Origin: JBEBXQ01 sp040391535
Lineage (GTDB): Bacteria; Bacteroidota; Bacteroidia; Cytophagales; Spirosomataceae
DNA length: 14,422 nt
Assembly (NCBI GenBank): GCA_040391535.1
Contig: JBEBXQ010000126.1
Coordinates: 1-14,422, forward strand
Direction: 5' to 3'
The translations under genes were made by a program, and so were the position numbers. Position 1 is the first letter of the stretch. Each line of letters opens with the position of its first letter. A model generated the notes under the pieces. It had not been told where the DNA came from. It was given only the letters and a program-made list of their open reading frames with translations, and did not search any database. Positions 7,962 to 14,422 of the stretch are shown piece by piece.

Positions 7962-9101
7962 TTAGTTCTTTCCCAGCATAAGTATTTTACCCGATGCGTG
8001 ATCACAGATAAATATCTCCTGATTTTCATCCACACCAAAGGAAGATATATTACCGGCATTTTCGGTCAGAATTTCATTTTTGACGGCTTTGCCGTTTTGG
8101 AAAGTAAACGCAAAGATTCTTCTGCTTACATAATCGCCGAAAACGTACTTCCCATAAAGCTCTGGCCACTTTTTGCCCCTGTATACAAATCCGCCTGTAA
8201 CCGAATGTTCGCCTTTGTCCTGGGGTAAGTCGAGGATAGGGTCAATCAGATCGGGAATTTCACAGTTTTTGCCGGGCTTATAGCAATCAACGCTCTCTTT
8301 GAGCCGCCATCCGTAGTTTCCGCCTTTGACAATCACATCGATTTCTTCCTTTTTATTTTGTCCCACATCGCCCACCCATAATGCGCCCGTTTCAGTATCA
8401 AAGCTCATCCGCCAGGGGTTGCGGAGACCATAGGCAAAGACCTCTTCAGCCGCCTCGTCAGGGTTCCCCGTAAACGGATTGTCCGCCGGAATACCGTAGT
8501 TACCTTTTGAGCTCCCGTCAACATCTATCCTGAGGATTTTACCAAGCAGGGATTTTTTGTTCTGCCCGTTGTCGAAAGGATCGCCCCAGCTGCCGCCATC
8601 GCCGACACCAATGTACAGGAAGCCGTCTTTGCCAAACTGGAGGCTTCCGCCGTTATGATTATCGTAAGGCTGATAGAACCGGAGCACCAGGGTTTCAGAT
8701 CCGGGGTCAGCGGTGTAATCGGCCAGGTTGACCTGGTAGCGTGCTACGACTGTCTCAAGGCTATCGGCCTCATCTTTCCGGGTATAATTGAGAAAAATGA
8801 AGCCATTTTCATGAAACTTCGGGTGAAGGGCCAATCCGAGCAAACCTGCTTCACCGCCATAGCTCACGCGCGACCGGATATCGAGTACTGTCCGTGCAGT
8901 ATCGGTATTATATTGGTTTGAAAAAATCCGGACGACACCCGGTTGTTCGAGGACCATCATCTGGCGGCTTCCGTCGGGTACGTAAGTAATATCAACCGGA
9001 TACTGAAATGTGAGTTTGGGAAACGCCTCCTCCACTTTCCAGTCGCTTTTGAGATGGACCGGTACATAATTCAGGAAAAGAATGAGTAATAAATGTAACA
9101 T
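7962..9101 (-). CDS. PQQ-dependent sugar dehydrogenase-like protein (GSDH family)
   Basis: This 379-aa protein matches the glucose/sorbosone dehydrogenase family, soluble six-bladed beta-propellers that oxidise aldose sugars with pyrroloquinoline quinone in the periplasm. Visible signatures are GLLGLALHPKF (87-97), NHNGGSLQFGKDGFLYIGVG (148-167), YGLRNPWRMSFD (224-235) and LWVGDVGQ with EEIDVI and GGNYGW (241-265). In characterised members the His of the NHxGG-type motif (here H149) is the catalytic base, and the Arg of the GxRNP motif (here R227) lies at the active site. Cys273 and Cys280 could form a loop disulfide. The N-terminus MLHLLLILFLNYV is hydrophobic, a short signal-like segment without a Lys/Arg head. 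An in-frame stop lies a few codons upstream with no other start between, so this ATG is used. It is convergent with permease 3 and splits the array. The actual substrate is unknown, and some relatives have no proven sugar oxidation. Confidence 0.9.
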   Translation of the reverse strand: MLHLLLILFLNYVPVHLKSDWKVEEAFPKLTFQYPVDITYVPDGSRQMMVLEQPGVVRIFSNQYNTDTARTVLDIRSRVSYGGEAGLLGLALHPKFHENGFIFLNYTRKDEADSLETVVARYQVNLADYTADPGSETLVLRFYQPYDNHNGGSLQFGKDGFLYIGVGDGGSWGDPFDNGQNKKSLLGKILRIDVDGSSKGNYGIPADNPFTGNPDEAAEEVFAYGLRNPWRMSFDTETGALWVGDVGQNKKEEIDVIVKGGNYGWRLKESVDCYKPGKNCEIPDLIDPILDLPQDKGEHSVTGGFVYRGKKWPELYGKYVFGDYVSRRIFAFTFQNGKAVKNEILTENAGNISSFGVDENQEIFICDHASGKILMLGKN

Positions 9102-9158
9102 CGTCTTAAACGTGACAGGAAGTGGTTAATAATACAGATGGTTAGCAGATTCAATAGC

Positions 9159-9166
9159 CAAATATA
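9159..9166 (-). promoter_or_regulatory. Possible Bacteroidota -7 box for the dehydrogenase gene
   Basis: On the minus strand this reads TATATTTG, a match to the TAnnTTTG -7 element of Bacteroidota housekeeping promoters. It is 57 nt before the dehydrogenase start, giving a leader of about 50 nt. The nearest TTTG for a -33 element (9192-9195) is 25 nt away, longer than the usual 19-21, so the call is tentative. Confidence 0.35.
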
Positions 9167-9285
9167 CAGCCCGGATACGATATTTCTTAAACAAAGGAAG
9201 TTTTTCGTGGAAAAGCAGTTCATGTCTTACCCGGAAAGCGCTATTCCGGATCAGGTAGAATCCGTAACGCTACCAGGCCCATATA

Positions 9286-9325
9286 CTGTCCGTTTTTGTC
9301 CGCCGGACTGTTCATTTTCGTACAG
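9286..9325. promoter_or_regulatory. Second tandem dyad pair, probable activator sites
   Basis: This segment repeats the regulatory layout at 55-94. The downstream 18-mer (9308-9325) is CTGTTCATTTTCGTACAG and shares its right arm, CGTACAG, exactly with 77-94. The upstream 18-mer (9286-9303) is CTGTCCGTTTTTGTCCGC: its left arm fits, its right arm does not. Starts are again 22 bp apart. A further 11-bp perfect palindrome, GTCCGCCGGAC (9298-9308), bridges the two and could be an alternative site. It lies ahead of the collapsed permease and permeases 4-5, and probably controls that unit. Confidence 0.5.
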
Positions 9326-9377
9326 TAATTGCAAATAGATATGTGGTAATTATATGATTGTAAGTAAGTTGTGTTTC

Positions 9378-9392
9378 TGGTATGAAATATGT
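9378..9392 (+). promoter_or_regulatory. Degenerate sigma-54-like promoter element
   Basis: TGGTATGAAATATGT carries the same TGGTAT hexamer as 147-152, and it also starts exactly 53 nt after the end of the downstream dyad. The GG-to-G spacing of 11 is preserved, but the -12 half reads ATGT rather than TTGC, so activity may be weak or lost. The DNA between dyad and hexamer is not clearly alike at the two places, so the shared spacing looks functional or recently so. Confidence 0.35.
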
Positions 9393-9401
9393 ACAGACAA
9401 A

Positions 9402-9587
9402 TTGAAATACCCAATACTGTACCTGATCATGGCGAGACGGAATATGTTACGGAAAGGGATTTATTCAATAATTAATTTCCCTGGACCGGGTGGTTTGACC
9501 ACATCATTGATTCCCCTGCTCACGGTAAGCGGGCAGGCGATACGGGCGGAGGTAGCGAGTCCGGTGAAGTCGCTTAGGTCAGAATAG
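9402..9587 (+). pseudogene. Collapsed permease gene: N- and C-terminal ends fused in frame
   Basis: An uninterrupted frame reads first like the start of a permease and then, without the roughly 700 middle residues, like its end. LYLIMARRNMLRKGIYSIIN (9414-9473) resembles the N-terminal YIKAVLRNLVRHKAYSIIE of permease 3. Residues LIPLLTVSGQAIRA onward reproduce TM8 and the conserved tail as ASPVKSLRSE, stopping at 9587. The joint lies near 9500. The likely original start region (around 9402) has lost its MLKSY/MIKNY form; ATG 9354 or ATG 9429 could start translation of a 77- or 53-residue peptide. It keeps the upstream dyads and is 74 nt ahead of permease 4. It is most simply a deletion remnant, but the open frame leaves a small translated peptide or translational leader possible. 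Confidence 0.8.
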
Positions 9588-9661
9588 AAACGAAATAGTA
9601 AGAATTAAGAATGAACATTTTGCAAAAGACCGGAAGCTTGTAATTCAATATTTGTAAGACC

Positions 9662-12046
9662 ATGTTAAAAAGCTATTTAGTACTGGCATTAAAAAATTTC
9701 AGAAAACAAAAACTGTTTTCTCTCATTAATTTATTAGGGTTGGCGGTCGGGATCGCCTGTTGTCTGATGATCTTTCTGTTCATTACAAATGAGCTCAGTT
9801 TTGACCGGTTTCATCAAAACGGTGCATCGGTCTACCGTGTGATGCGGGTAAGTAATATCAATGGTGAAAAGAGGAATATAGCATGGTTAGCACCCCCTTA
9901 TGCGCGCGCTTTGCAGGATGAGTACCCGGATGCTATTCAGAGTGTGGTACGTATTCATCCGCACAATGACCTGATCAGCTATCAGAATGTTTCGTTTAAC
10001 GAAAAAAAGATATATGTAGCTGACAGTAATTTTTTCCGGTTCTTTAGTTTTCGTTTACTACAGGGAGACCCGGCTACGGTATTGAAAGATCCCCTGAGTA
10101 TTGTAATGACCGCTTCTGCTGCCAGAAAGTATTTTGGCAGCGAAAATCCCATTGGGAAAACGGTTGATTTGAATAAAGAACTACAGCTGAAAGTTACAGG
10201 TATTGCAGAAGATCCCCCCGTCAATTCTCATCTTGAATTTGATATGGTGATCCCCAATACACATTGGGAGAATACACCATGGTATAATCAATGGCCCGGC
10301 AATGGTCTTTACGTATATGTCCGGCTTCATCCGTCTGTTGATCCTGCGCAACTGGAAAAGCAATTCCCGGCTTTTATGGATAAATACCTGGGGGATTTTT
10401 ACCGGGAGAATGGTTTTAAAAGCGACCTGGCTATGAGTCCGTTGCATGACATTTATCTCGGTGAGAACAGTTACTCGGGTGAGGTAAAGCATGGAAGTAG
10501 AAAGATGGTCTATATTTTTATGAGCATTGCCATACTGATATTGATGATCGGTTGTGTCAATTTTATGAATCTGGCTACGGCACGTGCTGCCGACAGGTCA
10601 AAAGAAGTGGGGTTGCGAAAGGTTTTAGGCGCTGTACGCGGACAGTTGTTCGGGCAATTTATCCTGGAATCTCTTTTATTTGCCATCATGGCAGCCATTA
10701 TGGCAACGGGCCTGGTTTGGCTGTTGATGCCTGCTTATACCGCCTTTCTGGGTTACCAGCTCCCTTTTTATTGGAGCAATCCGCTGTTGTATCTCTTTTT
10801 GGCAGGTACGGTGCTTGCCGTGGGGATGCTTGCCGGGAGCTATCCCGCTGTCATGCTTTCTTCTTTTTCGCCGGTTGACTCTCTGAAAGGCAGGTTAAAA
10901 ACAGGAAAATCAGGTACAGTGTTCCGTAAAACGCTGGTTGTTTTTCAATTCAGCATATCCGTTTTACTCATCATCAGCGTGGTGGTCATTATGAATCAAA
11001 TGCATTATGTACGGAATACGGACCTGGGTTTTGACAAAATGCAATCCCTGATTGTCCGGATTGACAATGAGGCGATCTGGAACAGGAAAGTACAGTTTAA
11101 AAACGAATTACAGCGGGATCCGGCCGTTGCTACTGTATCGCTGATGACCGGTGAACCAGGCGGTTTTCATGATACCTATGGGTTTGAAGCAGAAGGGAAA
11201 CCGGGTGAAAAGCTGATGTTTCATACGGAGTTTGCAGATTTTGAATATGTCCGAACACTTGGGGTAAAGATTATTGCAGGCAGGGATTTTTTGCCGGAGT
11301 TCAGGACAGATTCGACTCAATCGGTGCTGATCAACCGTTCGGCTGCCGGATTTTTAGGTTATACGCCGGAGGAAGCGGTTGGTAAATGGGTGAGGAATAT
11401 CACACAGGACAGCATACGGAGAATTGTGGTGGGGGTTGTGGAAGATTATCATTTTGCCTCTCTGAAACAAATTATCGGACCTCTGGTGATTTCCACCAGG
11501 GAGGGTGACCGTCGCCTTGCGCTGATTAAAATTCAAACCGGAGATCTGCCTCAGGCAGTGGAACGTATTAAGAAGTTGTACGATAATGCCGCGCCCGGTT
11601 ATCCTTTTGAATACAGTTTTCTGGATGAATCTTTTGACCGGCTCTATCAATCGGAAATAAAACAGGAAACCCTGTTGGGTGTTTTTGCCGTGATTGCAAT
11701 AAGTATTGCCTGCCTGGGCCTGTTTGGCCTGGCCTCCTATACGGCATTGAAGCGCACCAAAGAAATCGGTGTGCGAAAGGTGCTGGGATCCTCAGTGGAA
11801 AATATTATCGTATTGTTGTCAAAGGATTTGTTAAAACCCGTTTTAATGGCGATTTGTATTGCCATTCCGGTTGCTTATTATGTGATGAACCAATGGCTGC
11901 AGAATTTTGCTTATAAAACCCCTCTGAGCTGGTGGATTTTTGTAGTGGCAGCAATTTTATCATTTGTCATTGCGCTGCTTACGGTAAGCATCCAGGCGAT
12001 ACGGGCAGCAGTAGCCAACCCGGTGGAAAGTTTACGGAATGAGTAG
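9662..12046 (+). CDS. Duplicated FtsX/MacB-type ABC transporter permease (permease 4)
   Basis: This 794-aa permease begins MLKSYLVLALKNFRKQK with TM1 near 19-43. LSFDRFHQNGASVYRVM opens the first periplasmic domain, which includes NFFRFFSFRLLQGD, YFGSENPIGKTVDL and GIAEDPPVNS. TM2 (about 280-302) ends NFMNLATARA and is followed by the coupling motif SKEVGLRKVLGA. TM5 is near 422-446, a second periplasmic domain follows, and TM6 (about 668-692) contains IACLGLFGLASY. The second coupling motif is TKEIGVRKVLGSS, with TM7, WLQNFAYKTPLSWWIF and TM8 after it. The end is ANPVESLRNE. The 74 nt before its start hold no promoter I can recognise, so it probably depends on the control region at 9286-9392. 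Role as for MacB/LolCE-type mechanotransmission permeases; cargo and ATPase unknown. Confidence 0.93.
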   Translation: MLKSYLVLALKNFRKQKLFSLINLLGLAVGIACCLMIFLFITNELSFDRFHQNGASVYRVMRVSNINGEKRNIAWLAPPYARALQDEYPDAIQSVVRIHPHNDLISYQNVSFNEKKIYVADSNFFRFFSFRLLQGDPATVLKDPLSIVMTASAARKYFGSENPIGKTVDLNKELQLKVTGIAEDPPVNSHLEFDMVIPNTHWENTPWYNQWPGNGLYVYVRLHPSVDPAQLEKQFPAFMDKYLGDFYRENGFKSDLAMSPLHDIYLGENSYSGEVKHGSRKMVYIFMSIAILILMIGCVNFMNLATARAADRSKEVGLRKVLGAVRGQLFGQFILESLLFAIMAAIMATGLVWLLMPAYTAFLGYQLPFYWSNPLLYLFLAGTVLAVGMLAGSYPAVMLSSFSPVDSLKGRLKTGKSGTVFRKTLVVFQFSISVLLIISVVVIMNQMHYVRNTDLGFDKMQSLIVRIDNEAIWNRKVQFKNELQRDPAVATVSLMTGEPGGFHDTYGFEAEGKPGEKLMFHTEFADFEYVRTLGVKIIAGRDFLPEFRTDSTQSVLINRSAAGFLGYTPEEAVGKWVRNITQDSIRRIVVGVVEDYHFASLKQIIGPLVISTREGDRRLALIKIQTGDLPQAVERIKKLYDNAAPGYPFEYSFLDESFDRLYQSEIKQETLLGVFAVIAISIACLGLFGLASYTALKRTKEIGVRKVLGSSVENIIVLLSKDLLKPVLMAICIAIPVAYYVMNQWLQNFAYKTPLSWWIFVVAAILSFVIALLTVSIQAIRAAVANPVESLRNE

Positions 12047-12098
12047 ATGCAGAAGGAAGAATAATGCAGGAGTTCGTACAAGCTCAATACTAAAAACT

Positions 12099-14422
12099 AT
12101 GATAAAGAACTATATAAAAACCGCTTTTCGCAGCCTTCTGAAAAACAAGGGCTTCACCGTTATTAACATACTTGGCCTGACCGTAGGGTTGTCTGCCGTG
12201 TTGATTATTGCCTTGTGGGTGCAGAACCAGTTTAGACATGACAATTTTTACAGCAACCAGGAGAATATTTACAAAGTACTTAGCCGATATAACCTGGATA
12301 TGTCCACTCATCAGGGTACTCCTTATCCTTTGGCAGATGTGCTGGCCGGGAGCTATCCCGAGGTGAAACATGCAGTACGGGTTTATCGGCAGGAGGAACA
12401 TTTATTGACTTTCGGAAGTGATGGTGTCAAATCTGTCGGAAATGAAGTCGATCCCGATTTTCTTAAAATATTCAATTTCCCCGCCATCAAGGGAATGGGG
12501 GAGGATGCGCTCGGTAACAAGACCAATATAGTGCTCACAGGGAGTTTGGCAAAAAGCCTGTTCGGGGACGAAGATCCCCTTGGCAAGACCATCACGTTGG
12601 ACAACGAAAAACTCTACACCGTCGTTTCTGTGCTCAAAGACCTGCCGACCTATACGGATTTCAGCTTTAACTATTTAATTCCGATGGACAGAGAAGCCTC
12701 CAATTGGAATACGATGACCTACAGTACATATGTAAGTCTCAAATCCGGCATTGACATCGGGGCGTTCAACGAGAAGATCGAACCGATGGTACGACTCCAG
12801 GCCCCGGACCTGAAGAATAACGTCAACTTTCTTTATCCCATGTCCAGACTACACCTGTACTCGAAGTTTGAGAACGGTGTGGCTGTAGGTGGCAAGATCA
12901 GCCAGGTTCATCTCATCGGAGGGATAGGGCTGTTGATCCTGTGTATTGCCTGTATTAATTTTGTCAACCTCAGTACGGCAAAAGGGCAAAAGCGGGCGAG
13001 GGAAGTCGGGGTGCGCAAGGTAATCGGAGCGAGCAAGGGTAATCTGGTCGGTCAGTTTTTGACCGAGTCTGTCATTATATCGGTCATAGCGGGTATTCTG
13101 GCTATTGGGGTGAGTTTTCTGACTCTGCCATTGTTCAACCAAATGCTCGACAAGCCCTTGTCGCTCGTGACAACCGGGCCGTTGGTGTGGTTGATGCTGT
13201 TGGGTTTTGTTATTTTTACAGGCTTATTAGCCGGGATTTATCCTGCATTTGTCCTTTCTGCTTTCCAGCCCATCAAGAGTCTGAAAGGTGTGAACGTGTC
13301 CGGAAATTCCGGTTTCAGTATGCGTAGCATACTGGTGGTTTTGCAGTTTGGCTCTGCCGTCTTGCTGATCATCGCTACGTTGATTGTTCATCTACAGATC
13401 CGGTATGCGAGCAATCGGGATGTGGGGTATGATACCTCCCAATTACTGGAGGTCGTCCTGGAGGGCAAAGCCGTCGAAAACTATGAAACGATTAAGAGCG
13501 AACTGCTGAATAGTGGCTTCGCCACTCATATTACCCGTACGGGGCAGACCATTACCCGGAATAACTCCTCATCATGGGGTAATTTTTCATGGCCGGGTGC
13601 GACACCCGAGCAATCCAGGAAAACGACCTTCTTCCTGACAAGTGCGCAGAGTGATTTCATCGGGACCGTTGGGCTTAAGCTGGTGGAGGGCCGTGACCTG
13701 GACTATCCACGCTTGCTCAGTGATAACCGTGCTATTCTACTCAATGAGGCGGCAATCAAAACGATGGGCCTGGAAAACCCGATCGGGCAGTATTTCAACT
13801 GGGGGGACGAAGCTTACACGATCGTGGGCGTATTTTCGGACTTTATCAGTGGTTCACCGTATAGCGAGGTAGAACCCATGCTGGTCTTCGCATGGGCTGA
13901 CCATCTCAAAAATATGATTATCCGCACGGACAATCAGCAGGCCATGAATAAGACTCTGGCCGTTATCGAAAATACCATGAAAAAATTCAATCCCGCCTAT
14001 CCGTTTAGCTATCGTTTTGTGGATGAGCGCTATGCTGAAAAATTCAGGGATCAACAGCAAACAGCCTCTTTATCCCTGACGTTTTCACTGCTGGCGATTT
14101 TTATTTCCTGTTTGGGTTTATTCGGGCTTATCTCCTATATGACTGAGACCCGCACCAAAGAAATCGGTATCCGCAAGGCACTGGGTGCATCTGTATCGGG
14201 TATCGTGGCGATGCTGTCAAGGGATTTTGTAAAGTTAGTGTGTCTGGCCATTGTCATTGCCTCACCCATAGCCTGGTGGGTAATGAACCGCTGGCTGGAA
14301 GATTTCGCCTATCGCATAGACATACAGTGGTGGGTGTTCGCCCTGGCCGGACTGGTATCGGTGATGATCGCGTTATTTACCATAAGCTGGCAGACAATCC
14401 GGGCAGCCGTAGCCAATCCGGT
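12099..14422 (+). CDS. Duplicated FtsX/MacB-type ABC transporter permease (permease 5), 3' end cut by window
   Basis: The frame is open from ATG 12099 to the window end: 774 codons with no stop or frameshift when translated through. By comparison with its paralogs only the last eight or so residues, after ANPV, are missing. It begins MIKNYIKTAFRSLLKNKGF, with TM1 near 20-44. The first periplasmic domain contains VDPDFLKIFNFP and the SVLKDLPTYT segment. TM2 (about 267-290) ends NFVNLSTAKG, followed by the coupling motif AREVGVRKVIGAS. TM5 is near 409-432 and TM6 near 658-680 (FISCLGLFGLISY). The second coupling motif is TKEIGIRKALGAS, followed by TM7, WLEDFAYRIDIQWWVF and TM8. It lies 52 nt after permease 4 and should share its transcript. 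It is the closest relative in the window of the decayed copy at 5178-5513. Confidence 0.92.
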   Translation, partial: MIKNYIKTAFRSLLKNKGFTVINILGLTVGLSAVLIIALWVQNQFRHDNFYSNQENIYKVLSRYNLDMSTHQGTPYPLADVLAGSYPEVKHAVRVYRQEEHLLTFGSDGVKSVGNEVDPDFLKIFNFPAIKGMGEDALGNKTNIVLTGSLAKSLFGDEDPLGKTITLDNEKLYTVVSVLKDLPTYTDFSFNYLIPMDREASNWNTMTYSTYVSLKSGIDIGAFNEKIEPMVRLQAPDLKNNVNFLYPMSRLHLYSKFENGVAVGGKISQVHLIGGIGLLILCIACINFVNLSTAKGQKRAREVGVRKVIGASKGNLVGQFLTESVIISVIAGILAIGVSFLTLPLFNQMLDKPLSLVTTGPLVWLMLLGFVIFTGLLAGIYPAFVLSAFQPIKSLKGVNVSGNSGFSMRSILVVLQFGSAVLLIIATLIVHLQIRYASNRDVGYDTSQLLEVVLEGKAVENYETIKSELLNSGFATHITRTGQTITRNNSSSWGNFSWPGATPEQSRKTTFFLTSAQSDFIGTVGLKLVEGRDLDYPRLLSDNRAILLNEAAIKTMGLENPIGQYFNWGDEAYTIVGVFSDFISGSPYSEVEPMLVFAWADHLKNMIIRTDNQQAMNKTLAVIENTMKKFNPAYPFSYRFVDERYAEKFRDQQQTASLSLTFSLLAIFISCLGLFGLISYMTETRTKEIGIRKALGASVSGIVAMLSRDFVKLVCLAIVIASPIAWWVMNRWLEDFAYRIDIQWWVFALAGLVSVMIALFTISWQTIRAAVANP

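Noticed and set aside
9138..9338. 66-codon plus-strand open frame between the dehydrogenase and the second dyad pair
   Set aside because: It has no recognisable protein features and runs through the regulatory dyads; the stretch is better read as a non-coding control region.
12070..12085. Imperfect palindrome GAGTTCGTACAAGCTC with a CGTACA half-site before permease 5
   Set aside because: It is a single site only 14 nt before the start codon, has no paired dyad at 22 bp and no TGGTAT at the expected spacing, so it is probably chance.
12099..14422. Possible frameshift in permease 5
   Set aside because: Translating codon by codon from ATG 12099 gives an uninterrupted frame with all family motifs to the window end; only the stop codon is outside the window.
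1..14422. tRNA, rRNA, CRISPR arrays, insertion sequences
   Set aside because: I saw no cloverleaf genes, regularly spaced repeats, transposase motifs or terminal inverted repeats. The repeats present are explained by paralogous permease genes.

Overview
The window looks like Bacteroidota chromosomal DNA, probably Cytophagales-like (a Dyadobacter or Spirosoma type genome). The grounds are the moderate base composition, the family content and a possible TAnnTTTG promoter box; the genus is a guess. The window is dominated by a paralogous array of very large ABC-transporter permeases of the MacB/FtsX superfamily. Each is about 780-815 aa and is built as two fused MacB_PCD + FtsX units with a predicted 8 membrane segments. 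No ATP-binding subunit, membrane-fusion protein or outer-membrane channel is encoded here, so these are 'duplicated orphan permeases', comparable in architecture to the ADOP family described from Acidobacteria.

Layout. Positions 1-220 are a regulatory region with two tandem 18-bp dyads (55-72 and 77-94) and a -24/-12 (sigma-54)-like element (147-161). Permease 1 (221-2617) and permease 2 (2664-5111) follow. Next comes a badly decayed permease remnant (5178-5513), then permease 3 (5526-7886). A stem-loop (7892-7925) separates this first unit from a convergent gene for a PQQ-dependent sugar dehydrogenase-like protein (7962-9101, minus strand). To its right, 9286-9392 repeats the regulatory layout of the left end: two dyads 22 bp apart, with the same 53-nt distance to a TGGTAT element. 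It is followed by a second collapsed permease (9402-9587), whose two gene ends are joined in frame. Permease 4 (9662-12046) and permease 5 (12099 to beyond the window end) complete the second unit.

How it works together. All same-strand genes are close together (gaps of about 12-75 nt), so they probably form two transcription units, each headed by a similar enhancer-like dyad pair. The expected activator is an NtrC-type enhancer-binding protein, which is not in the window. The permeases presumably use ATPases encoded elsewhere and act mechanically on the periplasm or outer membrane, as MacB and LolCE do; their substrates cannot be read from the sequence. The two remnants show that the array expands and contracts. 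One remnant resembles permease 5 on the far side of the dehydrogenase gene. The other has lost nearly all its coding sequence but kept its upstream control region, which now sits in front of permeases 4 and 5.
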